A stretch of DNA of 7,064 nt from an uncultured Flavobacteriales bacterium (GTDB lineage: Bacteria > Bacteroidota > Bacteroidia > Flavobacteriales_E > Vicingaceae), in assembly GCA_913059105.1 (NCBI GenBank), contig CAJXRL010000145.1:1-7064 (forward strand), read 5' to 3'. The position numbers and the translations under genes were made by a program. Positions within the stretch are counted from its first letter, which is position 1; each line of letters opens with the position of its first letter. The notes beneath the pieces are model-generated. The model did no database searches, was not told where the DNA came from, and was given only the letters and a program-made list of their open reading frames with translations. Positions 1-5,430 of this stretch are shown in pieces.

Positions 1-46
1 AGATTTCTGCCTGTCTCGTGGGCTCGGAGATGTGTATAAGAGACAG
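1..46 (+). other. Nextera i7-side sequencing adapter (artefact)
   Basis: This is not genomic sequence. Positions 1-4 (AGAT) match the end of the Illumina P7 primer. Positions 5-12 (TTCTGCCT) match what I recall as the Nextera N703 i7 index in adapter orientation. Positions 13-46 match the Nextera read-2 transposon adapter and end in the 19-bp Tn5 mosaic end (28-46, finishing AGAGACAG). Any protein read through here starts with the adapter-encoded peptide MGSEMCIRDR, a known artefact in draft assemblies. Genome starts at 47. Confidence 0.98.
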
Positions 47-47
47 A

Positions 48-260
48 ACTTATACTAAAAATTACTCAGCAGATTTAGAAAACATATTTATTAACAATAG
101 AATAGATTTTAAAAAACTTGAGTATTTAATAGATACAATTCCTTATTTAATCCATATTTCAGACCAACTAAATATTGTTGAATATATAGAACTAATAGAG
201 GTTGTAAACTCAAAGAATAACGGCAACATAAAAAAACAAATAGCGGCATCTGAAAAGTAG
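48..260 (+). CDS. 3' end of an unrecognised gene (5' truncated by contig end)
   Basis: This is an open frame of 70 codons ending in TAG at 258-260. Its apparent GTG start at 18 lies inside the adapter, so only the part from 48 is genomic and the true start is off the contig. The peptide is rich in Asn, Ile, Lys and Glu, with alternating hydrophobic positions (for example LEYLIDTIPYLIHISDQL) suggesting alpha helices. It has no transmembrane segment and no motif I recognise. It is very AT-rich (about 20% GC in 61-120), like the accessory genes further right and unlike the adjacent propeller gene. It converges on that gene with a 112-base gap. It is probably real because the frame stays open and ends cleanly, but at this base composition a chance ORF is not excluded. 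Confidence 0.45.
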   Translation, partial: TYTKNYSADLENIFINNRIDFKKLEYLIDTIPYLIHISDQLNIVEYIELIEVVNSKNNGNIKKQIAASEK

Positions 261-280
261 TTTTAATCAAATAAACGCTT

Positions 281-302
281 GCACTGAGCCCGTTGAGGTG
301 TC
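281..302. repeat. possible short dispersed intergenic repeat between convergent genes
   Basis: The stretch GCACTGAGCC followed by CGTTGAGGTGTC is locally GC-rich inside AT-rich DNA. It has the layout of the REP-like CACTGAGCTTGTCGAAGTG motif family that recurs in intergenic DNA of many bacteria, Bacteroidota included (recalled, not searched). The outer CACT/GGTG bases can pair with one G-T wobble, so it may form a weak hairpin. It lies between two convergent genes, where a shared transcription end would be expected, but there is no T-tract. Confidence 0.3.
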
Positions 303-372
303 AGCCATTTCAAATTTCTCAAATCAGTAACCTACAACCCTACCCACACCTCTTTCTAACCACAATCAAGCA

Positions 373-3300
373 TTAATCTTCCTTCCAATTTGAACGATAA
401 GGAGTATAAGGAATATTCTTGCTGTCTAGTTTAGCTTCTAGTTCTTGAACACTCAATATCAGCTCATTGATTCTTTTTCTAATAGTAACATACTCTTCTA
501 GCGCTATTTCATACTGCTCTTTATTCGTAGTTGTTGGGTTAGAGGTAGAATACCACGTATCCGAAACGATATTTTCTATTCGACCTGCTGTTCCAGGTAC
601 CGTTTCAACATCTCTTCTAGACTTGTGAAAATCGCCCCACATCTTAATTCCAATGTCATGAGAAGCTTGTTCCGATGCCTTTACCTGCTTAATCCATTCT
701 ATATCAGTACCTGGATAACTCTGAATCGCTTTTTTAAAGTGTTTCAATTGTTGGTCTACTTCTTCTTTTTCTTTGTTGCTTCCTCTTATCTTTCTTCTCA
801 GCTCTTGCACTTGTCTTTTAAATGCTATGTTAGCTGCGGTCTGTCGGTCTAATGAAGAATTTTCCAATGCTATTACTTCAAAAGAAGTAGGATCTACCAA
901 TTTTTTCGGTTCCCCATTATCCACCTGCCAAAGCTCTACGGTATAGTTTCCCGAAAGTACTAAAGGACCTTCATTTGGGTCACTGTATCGGCCTACCTTA
1001 ACTTTGCCAATCTTAATCGGCGTAGCGGCAGGATATCGCAAATTCCAAGTTACTCGTTGAATCCCTTCTTTAACCGTTTTTTTGATTTTTCGTACTTCGT
1101 TTCCTGCTGCATCTTTTACAATAAAAAGAAGATAAGCAGCTTCGTAATTGTCCTCAGTTACAAACTCTTCGTAAGTTGGATAATCAATTACAGCCCCATC
1201 CTTCTTGGCCTCCTGCTCTTTCTCTTGACGCTGCTCTTTGGGAGATGTTGGTTTTTCTTTTATAGCGTAAGTAAACGTGGCACCAAATTCTGGATTTGGC
1301 GCTACGTATAAAGAAGCACCTTGGCTTCCAACTCCACGAAGTCCCAAAGGATTTGACTGGACATAGGCCAACGCTTTCTTGATTGGGAAAATGGTAGCAT
1401 CCTCCTCTAAGGTTTCTTTTGTTAAGTTTCTCAGCGAACTGTAATCGTCCAATACATAAAAACCTCTGCCAAAGGTTCCCAATACCAAATCATTTTCCCT
1501 TTTCTGAATAGCCATGTCACGCACAGCGATAGTTGGAAGACCTGCACTCAACTCTACCCAGTTCTTTCCTGCGTTAACACTTGCATAACAACCAAACTCA
1601 GTTCCGGCAAATAATAACTTAGAATCAACATGATCTTCCGCAATGGAGTACACTGTTCCCCTTTTTGGCAAGTCATTCTGGAGCGCCGTCCAAGTATTCC
1701 CTTTATCCGTACTCTTCATTATATACGGTTTGAAGTCTCCTTTCTTGTGATTATTGAATACCGCATACACCACATTTTTATCGTGCTGCGACGCCCATAA
1801 CATATTGACATATGTTGTTCTGGGTACCCCCTTAAAAGTTTCTTTTTTATTCCATGTTCCACCACCGTCTTCCGAAACTTGAATTAATCCATCATCTGTT
1901 CCAGCATACAGCAAATTGGCATCTAATGGTGATTGGTCAAAGGCTACGATGTTTCCATAAATGGTGGTAGACTTGTTCTTCATCACCATATCTGGAGACT
2001 GCACCTCGCCCATCACCTTCAATTTGTTTCGATCAATTTGTCGTGTTAAATCAGGAGAGATTGCCTTCCAGCTGTTTCCTCTGTCTTCCGTTTTGAACAC
2101 TTTATTGGCACAGAAAAATAGCGTTTTAGGATCATGAGGAGAGATGAGTAATGGTGCATCCCAATTCCACCGGAAAGCTGCTTCTCCTTTACCCGGTTGT
2201 GGTTTAATTCCAATTCGTTCACCAGATTGGCGGTCGTACCGTATTAACCCACCGTACTGCCACTGAGAGTAGATGATATTTGGATTGGTTGGATCTACCT
2301 GTGTTTCGTAACCATCTCCTCCAACGGTGATGTACCAATCAGCATTTAGAATTCCGGCATTGTTCAAGGATCTAGATGGACCTCCTTGGGAGCTATTATC
2401 TTGGGTTCCTCCAAATACATTGTAGAATGGTTCGTCGTAGTCGATGGATACTTTATAAAACTGCGTGACTGGCAAGTTTGCCTTGTATTCCCAACTTGCC
2501 GCATGATCATAGGTTTCATAAATTCCTCCATCACACCCGACAATCCAGTGGTCGGTATTGATTGGATTGATCCATATGCAGTGATTATCGACATGCTTGT
2601 TGGCTTCTCCTGTCCTTTTAAATGTTTTCCCTCCATCTTCGGTATGATGCAGCCATGTATTCATGCTGAATACCTTGTCGACATTATGAGGGTCACAAAT
2701 AATCTCTTGATAATAATTTCCTGAAGTCTTGTATTTGCTTCGCTTTTCCCAAGTTGCCCCTTTATTATTCGAGCGAAAAAAACCAGAGGTATCTCCTTCT
2801 GCTTCAACAATAGCATAGACTACATTTGCATCAACAGACGAAACAGCTAAACCTATACGTCCCATTTTTCCTACTGGCAGTCCACTTTTTGATTCGTTCC
2901 ATGTTTTACCAGCATCCGTTGTTTTGTAAATCGCACTCTCAGGTCCTCCTCCAATGTACGTAAATACATGTCGCCTTCTCTGATGAACCGCTTCATACAG
3001 AATGTCGGGATTTATTGGATCCATTACTAAGTCACTCGTTCCCGAATTTTCAGAGATAAAATGCACTTGTTCCCAAATTTCACCTCCATCTATTGTTTTA
3101 TATACTCCTCGGTCTCCACCACCTGACCACAACGGGCCATAGGCAGCAACGTAAACAATGTCCGAATTTCTTGGATCTACAATGATTTTAGAAATGTGCT
3201 CAGACTCCTTCAAGCCCATATTCGTCCATGAATTTCCACCATCGGTAGACTTGTAAACCCCATCACCATATCCTACGGATCGTTGGTTGTTGTTTTCGCC

Positions 3301-3657
3301 CGTTCCCACCCAAATGGTAGAGGATTGATTCGGATCAATTGTGATACACCCAATAGAATAAGATCCTTCACCATCAAATATTGGCTTGTAACTAACACCA
3401 TGATTGCTTGTCTTCCAAACTCCTCCTGAAGCGACAGCAACGTAATACTCGTTGAAGTTGTGAGGGTTTACAGCGATATCAGAAATCCGCCCTGAGGTTA
3501 ATGCAGGGCCAATGCTGCGAAATTTCAATCCGCTAAGTTGACTTGACTTGAGCCAATAGTTATTGGTATTTCCGTCTGCATTCTTTTTCATTTGTGCATA
3601 ACCAACAAAGGTATAAACAATTAGAGTTAGGCTAAGAAGAAGGTGTTTAATTTTCAT
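373..3657 (-). CDS. secreted multi-Asp-box beta-propeller protein (VPS10/sortilin-like, often labelled BNR glycosyl hydrolase)
   Basis: The frame opens at TTG 3663, but ATG at 3657 is the better start because it directly begins a signal peptide (MKIKHLLL..., ending GYA|Q, about 22 residues); the product is 1,094 aa. Numbered from the TTG, Asp-box motifs (S/T-x-D-x-G-x-x-W) lie near 139, 190, 248, 298, 341, 384, 525, 597, 651 and 695, with a weaker one near 85. This fits one or two beta-propellers of the sortilin/VPS10 and WD40/YVTN/BNR-like group. The propeller ends around GRGFYVLDDY (733-742). A beta-rich domain follows (about 755-930, containing VTWNLRYP), then two charged, probably coiled-coil helices (about 935-985 and 1045-1080). 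Homologues are commonly annotated as glycosyl hydrolase or sialidase-like, but no catalytic set can be read here. I see no type IX secretion C-terminal domain. It probably acts in the periplasm or on the surface. GC is about 47% in sampled lines. Confidence 0.9.
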   Translation of the reverse strand: MKIKHLLLSLTLIVYTFVGYAQMKKNADGNTNNYWLKSSQLSGLKFRSIGPALTSGRISDIAVNPHNFNEYYVAVASGGVWKTSNHGVSYKPIFDGEGSYSIGCITIDPNQSSTIWVGTGENNNQRSVGYGDGVYKSTDGGNSWTNMGLKESEHISKIIVDPRNSDIVYVAAYGPLWSGGGDRGVYKTIDGGEIWEQVHFISENSGTSDLVMDPINPDILYEAVHQRRRHVFTYIGGGPESAIYKTTDAGKTWNESKSGLPVGKMGRIGLAVSSVDANVVYAIVEAEGDTSGFFRSNNKGATWEKRSKYKTSGNYYQEIICDPHNVDKVFSMNTWLHHTEDGGKTFKRTGEANKHVDNHCIWINPINTDHWIVGCDGGIYETYDHAASWEYKANLPVTQFYKVSIDYDEPFYNVFGGTQDNSSQGGPSRSLNNAGILNADWYITVGGDGYETQVDPTNPNIIYSQWQYGGLIRYDRQSGERIGIKPQPGKGEAAFRWNWDAPLLISPHDPKTLFFCANKVFKTEDRGNSWKAISPDLTRQIDRNKLKVMGEVQSPDMVMKNKSTTIYGNIVAFDQSPLDANLLYAGTDDGLIQVSEDGGGTWNKKETFKGVPRTTYVNMLWASQHDKNVVYAVFNNHKKGDFKPYIMKSTDKGNTWTALQNDLPKRGTVYSIAEDHVDSKLLFAGTEFGCYASVNAGKNWVELSAGLPTIAVRDMAIQKRENDLVLGTFGRGFYVLDDYSSLRNLTKETLEEDATIFPIKKALAYVQSNPLGLRGVGSQGASLYVAPNPEFGATFTYAIKEKPTSPKEQRQEKEQEAKKDGAVIDYPTYEEFVTEDNYEAAYLLFIVKDAAGNEVRKIKKTVKEGIQRVTWNLRYPAATPIKIGKVKVGRYSDPNEGPLVLSGNYTVELWQVDNGEPKKLVDPTSFEVIALENSSLDRQTAANIAFKRQVQELRRKIRGSNKEKEEVDQQLKHFKKAIQSYPGTDIEWIKQVKASEQASHDIGIKMWGDFHKSRRDVETVPGTAGRIENIVSDTWYSTSNPTTTNKEQYEIALEEYVTIRKRINELILSVQELEAKLDSKNIPYTPYRSNWKED

Positions 3658-3722
3658 ATTCAAGATTTTACTAGTGATCAGAATTTAATCCGTAAATATT
3701 CTGAAGTTTAAAAATAAACCTA

Positions 3723-3755
3723 AAAAGGTAGACTTTCCTATCAGAATTATGCAAG
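3723..3755 (-). promoter_or_regulatory. candidate Bacteroidota-type promoter for the propeller gene
   Basis: On the minus strand TACCTTTT (3723-3730) is one base off the TAnnTTTG -7 consensus. CTTG (3752-3755) lies 21 bases upstream as a partial -33 element. A transcript would start about 60-70 bases before the ATG. The match is weak, and such motifs arise easily in AT-rich DNA. Confidence 0.25.
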
Positions 3756-3898
3756 AGTTTTAAGTGTGAAGGTGTTTAGAACAAATACATTATTTAACTG
3801 ACTCGTCATTAGCAATTAGAGTGTAAAGCGGACCACAACTTTCTAAATATTATATTGTAGCTTTGATGGGTTATTTAGCTCTGATTATTAATAATTTA

Positions 3899-3934
3899 GT
3901 TAATCGTTGAAAGTATTCTCTTGTAGCGATTAAC
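3899..3934. repeat. 8-bp perfect inverted repeat, 20-base spacer
   Basis: GTTAATCG (3899-3906) and CGATTAAC (3927-3934) are exact reverse complements. Pairing can continue inward three more steps with two wobbles (T-G, T-A, G-T). No T-tract follows on either strand, so it is not a standard terminator. A regulator-binding site or a decayed mobile-element end are possibilities. Confidence 0.4.
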
Positions 3935-3970
3935 CATCAGAAAAGCATAAAAAAAGTGCCTTAGATAACT

Positions 3971-3978
3971 TACTTTTG
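3971..3978 (+). promoter_or_regulatory. TAnnTTTG-type -7 element upstream of the lipoprotein gene
   Basis: TACTTTTG is an exact match to the Bacteroidota -7 consensus TAnnTTTG, on the correct strand about 106 bases before the lipoprotein ATG. Transcription would start around 3985, just before the palindrome at 3988-4040, which would then fold in the leader RNA. No TTTG is visible at the -33 distance (the bases there are an A-tract), so this rests on the -7 element only. Confidence 0.3.
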
Positions 3979-3987
3979 AAATTAAAA

Positions 3988-4040
3988 TAACACCAGCGTA
4001 TAGTGCCAACATAGTCAATCATACGCATGTGCAGGTGTTA
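3988..4040. repeat. nested palindrome (two concentric inverted repeats)
   Basis: The outer arms TAACACC (3988-3994) and GGTGTTA (4034-4040) are perfect complements. The inner arms GCGTAT (3996-4001) and ATACGC (4021-4026) are also perfect. One base separates the arms on the left and seven on the right, and the loop is 19 bases. The two-tier, asymmetric stem recalls integron attC sites, but the right-hand core reads GTTAGCA rather than GTTRRRY, so I do not call it attC. It lies 44 bases before the lipoprotein start, and its right arm overlaps the 11-bp repeat at 4036-4046. Confidence 0.6.
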
Positions 4041-4046
4041 GCAAAA
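4036..4046 (+). repeat. left copy of the 11-bp inverted repeat flanking the lipoprotein gene
   Basis: TGTTAGCAAAA is exactly complementary to TTTTGCTAACA at 4972-4982. Both copies are followed inward by TTATTGT: after one base in the right copy and after 15 bases in the left copy (4062-4068). The similarity therefore extends beyond the perfect core. The enclosed segment is 925 bases and contains the whole lipoprotein gene. Confidence 0.6.
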
Positions 4047-4063
4047 ATTTTAATTACATACTT

Positions 4064-4078
4064 ATTGTAAAACACAAT
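4064..4078 (+). promoter_or_regulatory. small inverted repeat just before the lipoprotein start
   Basis: ATTGT (4064-4068) and ACAAT (4074-4078) are perfect arms around AAAAC and end six bases before the ATG at 4085. They could be an operator half-site pair or a weak RNA hairpin near the ribosome site. At five bases per arm it may be chance. Confidence 0.25.
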
Positions 4079-4084
4079 CTTATA

Positions 4085-4762
4085 ATGAGATTTATACTAT
4101 TGCTCACAGCTTCTTTATTTCTACTAGGTTGTAATAACAAAGTAGACCAAGCAACAATTGATAAGTTTGAATCAATTCTAGGTGAAAATAATTCTAAGGC
4201 CCTTTCTGATTTAGTTTTGACATTTGAAAATGAAATTCAATCGAAATATGAGACTGAATCTTTGGAAGAAGCATACAAGCTATATCTCAAAGATGTTATT
4301 ATTAGGCCTGAAATCACGACCTCTGAATGGCTAAAACAATCGCATAAAAGAGATAGTATTTTCCAAAAATTGCAATGTGACCTATTTACCGAAATATGGA
4401 TGAAACCAGATTCTATCTGGATAGAAAATGATTTTACAAATACTGCATATTATGTTATCAATGCAAACAATTTAGAATATGACACATTGATTTCTAAGAG
4501 TACAATGCATAATCGAACTGACAATATTGATTCTTTGATATCAAATGGGAAAAAGGTTGCTGACTTTAATCCTATTGGCAAATATATTAAAGCATTTAAA
4601 GAAATTGAAAACGCCAGTAAGTTTACTAAATGGTATTTTCAAATTAAAGTTGACGCAGGACTAATGTCTCCTTATATCACCGCTAATGCTATGTTAGAGG
4701 ATAAAGCTGATTTCAATGACTACATTATCAAAAGAATAATTGTTATTGAGACCTATTATTGA
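4085..4762 (+). CDS. lipoprotein of unknown function, 225 aa
   Basis: The N-terminus is a clear lipoprotein signal: a short hydrophobic stretch, then lipobox Leu-Leu-Gly-Cys with the lipidated Cys at residue 16. The mature protein is about 210 residues, soluble and mixed alpha/beta by eye, and rich in Asp, Glu, Lys, Asn and Ile. It has a central region with MKPDSIWIENDF (about 125-136) and a conserved-looking C-terminal half (IGKYIKAFKEIENASKF, then YIIKRIIVIETYY at the end). It reminds me of hypothetical lipoproteins scattered in Bacteroidota genomes, but I know no function. The likely site is the outer membrane or periplasm. ATG 4085 is the only start that gives the full signal. The gene is about 28% GC in a sampled line, stands alone, and is bracketed by an 11-bp inverted repeat, suggesting a self-contained accessory unit. 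Confidence 0.85.
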   Translation: MRFILLLTASLFLLGCNNKVDQATIDKFESILGENNSKALSDLVLTFENEIQSKYETESLEEAYKLYLKDVIIRPEITTSEWLKQSHKRDSIFQKLQCDLFTEIWMKPDSIWIENDFTNTAYYVINANNLEYDTLISKSTMHNRTDNIDSLISNGKKVADFNPIGKYIKAFKEIENASKFTKWYFQIKVDAGLMSPYITANAMLEDKADFNDYIIKRIIVIETYY

Positions 4763-4971
4763 AAAGTGTTGCTACTGCCTATATGAATTCTTACGCAGTA
4801 TACTGGGATTTCGTATTTGGCTGTTTGATCAAATAAAATTCATCAGTTTAGATTTTTAGCAGAAAAAATCGCAAACTATGTTTTTTCAATTTGATGCTTA
4901 GTTTCAGTGTAAATAGACTGAGTGTTTGACTCGAGAACAAGACTTGAGAGCTTGACTGTAAGAACAATAAC

Positions 4972-4982
4972 TTTTGCTAACA
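4972..4982 (-). repeat. right copy of the 11-bp inverted repeat flanking the lipoprotein gene
   Basis: TTTTGCTAACA is the exact reverse complement of 4036-4046. It overlaps the first seven bases of the larger inverted repeat that starts at 4976, so the two repeat systems share the motif GCTAAC. Confidence 0.6.
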
Positions 4983-5003
4983 TTATGTAATATGCATTGG
5001 GCG
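4976..5003 (+). repeat. left arm of a 28-30 nt imperfect inverted repeat
   Basis: Aligned to the reverse complement of 5141-5170, this arm matches at 23 of 30 columns with two one-base gaps. The best core is TGTAATATGCATTGGGCG (4986-5003) against TGTAAGATGTCGTTGGGCG (complement of 5141-5159), 16 of 19 columns matching, with the inner seven bases TTGGGCG identical. The arms enclose 137 bases. Confidence 0.65.
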
Positions 5004-5045
5004 TAAGTCGATTACGACATTTCGGTAGTCTTCTGAAACTTCTCA

Positions 5046-5064
5046 AAATCTGCTTGGCAGATTT
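5046..5064. repeat. perfect 8-bp hairpin, CTGC/GCAG core (first of two)
   Basis: AAATCTGC (5046-5053), loop TTG, GCAGATTT (5057-5064). No T-tract follows on the plus strand. It shares the core CTGC-NNN-GCAG with the hairpin at 5085-5103, with 20 bases between them, so the two look like a tandem pair. Confidence 0.65.
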
Positions 5065-5084
5065 CGTAATGGCTGAAAAAATAC

Positions 5085-5104
5085 AAAACTGCAAAGCAGT
5101 TTTT
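5085..5104 (+). terminator. probable rho-independent terminator, possibly bidirectional
   Basis: AAAACTGC (5085-5092), loop AAA, GCAGTTTT (5096-5103) form a perfect 8-bp stem that runs straight into a T-tract (TTTTT, 5100-5104). On the minus strand the same stem is followed by TTTTGTATTTTTT, also suitable. It would end transcripts from the lipoprotein gene about 320 bases upstream and insulate the next gene. The stem is only half GC, so efficiency is uncertain. Confidence 0.5.
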
Positions 5105-5135
5105 GGTAATTAGTTAAACGTTAATTGTATCTTTA
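5102..5135 (+). promoter_or_regulatory. candidate promoter for the gene at 5185
   Basis: TTTG (5102-5105) and TATCTTTA (5128-5135, one base off TAnnTTTG) are 22 bases apart, within the spacing reported for Bacteroidota promoters. Transcription would begin near 5142, at the start of the right repeat arm, giving a leader of about 43 bases before ATG 5185. The -33 element overlaps the tail of the terminator, a compact terminator-promoter arrangement. Confidence 0.4.
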
Positions 5136-5140
5136 TCAAG

Positions 5141-5170
5141 CGCCCAACGACATCTTACATGTATCTTAAC
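5141..5170 (-). repeat. right arm of the 28-30 nt imperfect inverted repeat
   Basis: It begins CGCCCAACG and ends CTTAAC, and is the inverted partner of 4976-5003. It ends 14 bases before the ATG of the next gene, so it forms that gene's leader. I see no obvious target-site duplication outside the two arms. Confidence 0.65.
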
Positions 5171-5184
5171 GAACATACATATTA

Positions 5185-5430
5185 ATGCGAACAATCCTAA
5201 TTCTAACTTTTATCTTAAATTCAGTTATTTGTATTGCTCAGGAAAATTCAAAAACTTTAGTATTGCCTCCATTTGATAAAATGGCTAACAGAGGAATATC
5301 TCCTGATATTCAAAAGTATATTGAAAGCAAATTACGATCTGAAGATTCGCTAGAATTAATACCGTTTTCAATTAAATCTGTAGATGACATTCCTTATCAT
5401 AATATATATCACAAAAAATATTGCAGCTGA
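5185..5430 (+). CDS. secreted-protein N-terminal fragment, function unknown (probably truncated)
   Basis: The open frame encodes 81 residues. It begins with a signal peptide (MRTILILTFILNSVICIA|Q, cleavage after Ala18). A short region with KTLVLPPFDKM, DIQKYIESKLRSEDSLELIPF and DDIPYHNIYHKKYC follows, then TGA at 5428-5430. The pattern (exported, a hydrophobic strand, an amphipathic helix, an IPF strand) looks like the start of a small periplasmic protein that ends too early. ATG 5185 is well placed 14 bases after the repeat arm and below a candidate promoter. From about 5413 a different frame carries a DUF3857/DUF3858-like sequence. Either this gene was cut by a deletion or fusion here, or one extra A in the A6 run (5413-5418) shifts the frame. 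An intact small protein of unknown function is less likely. Confidence 0.5.
   Translation: MRTILILTFILNSVICIAQENSKTLVLPPFDKMANRGISPDIQKYIESKLRSEDSLELIPFSIKSVDDIPYHNIYHKKYCS

Larger units (their letters stand above)
3664..4084. other. AT-rich intergenic region between divergent genes
   Basis: This 421-base gap separates the minus-strand propeller gene from the plus-strand lipoprotein gene. It should contain both promoters. I find no convincing ORF on either strand. It holds a loose CAGAAT/ATTCTG inverted repeat (3679-3703) in the propeller leader, a perfect 8-bp inverted repeat with a 20-base loop (3899-3934), two TAnnTTTG matches on the plus strand (3858-3865 and 3971-3978), a nested palindrome (3988-4040) and a small 5-bp inverted repeat just before the lipoprotein start (4064-4078). 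Confidence 0.7.
4763..5184. other. repeat-rich non-coding block between two exported-protein genes
   Basis: I find no supportable gene in these 422 bases. Contents in order: a TACTGC/GCAGTA inverted repeat (4773-4778 and 4795-4800); a segment around GGGATTTCGTATTTGGCTGT (4805-4824) that resembles intergenic repeats I recall from flavobacterial genomes; imperfect GACTyGAG units around 4927-4955; the right 11-bp repeat (4972-4982); then a 195-base element (4976-5170) with 28-30 nt inverted ends, two hairpins and a candidate promoter. The first 210 bases look like the 3' tail of a lipoprotein cassette, and the rest like a boundary element. Confidence 0.6.

Noticed and set aside
18..47. GTG start and N-terminal peptide of the left-end ORF
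   Set aside because: These bases are Nextera adapter; the peptide MGSEMCIRDR is artefact.
373..420. Type IX secretion sorting domain at the end of the propeller protein
   Set aside because: The C-terminus is a charged helical region ending WKED, without the beta-rich, Lys-terminated pattern of such domains.
2386..2724. 112-codon plus-strand ORF antisense to the propeller gene (and similar ones at 625-852, 1057-1311 and, minus strand, 2364-2636)
   Set aside because: These are out-of-frame shadows of a well-supported long gene with repeated Asp-box motifs.
3858..3865. TAGCTTTG as a promoter for the lipoprotein gene
   Set aside because: It is an exact -7 match, but there is no TTTG at the -33 distance and it is over 200 bases from the start; TACTTTTG at 3971 is closer.
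3988..4042. Canonical integron attC site
   Set aside because: The paired arms are suggestive, but the core reads GTTAGCA instead of GTTRRRY, the spacers are unequal, and no integrase is present in the window.
4773..4800. TACTGC/GCAGTA inverted repeat as a separate element
   Set aside because: Six-base arms with a 16-base loop are plausible by chance; it is mentioned only within the intergenic description.
4876..5094. 72-codon minus-strand ORF
   Set aside because: It lies across the inverted-repeat arm and both hairpins, has no recognisable domain, and its open frame is explained by the repeat structure and chance.
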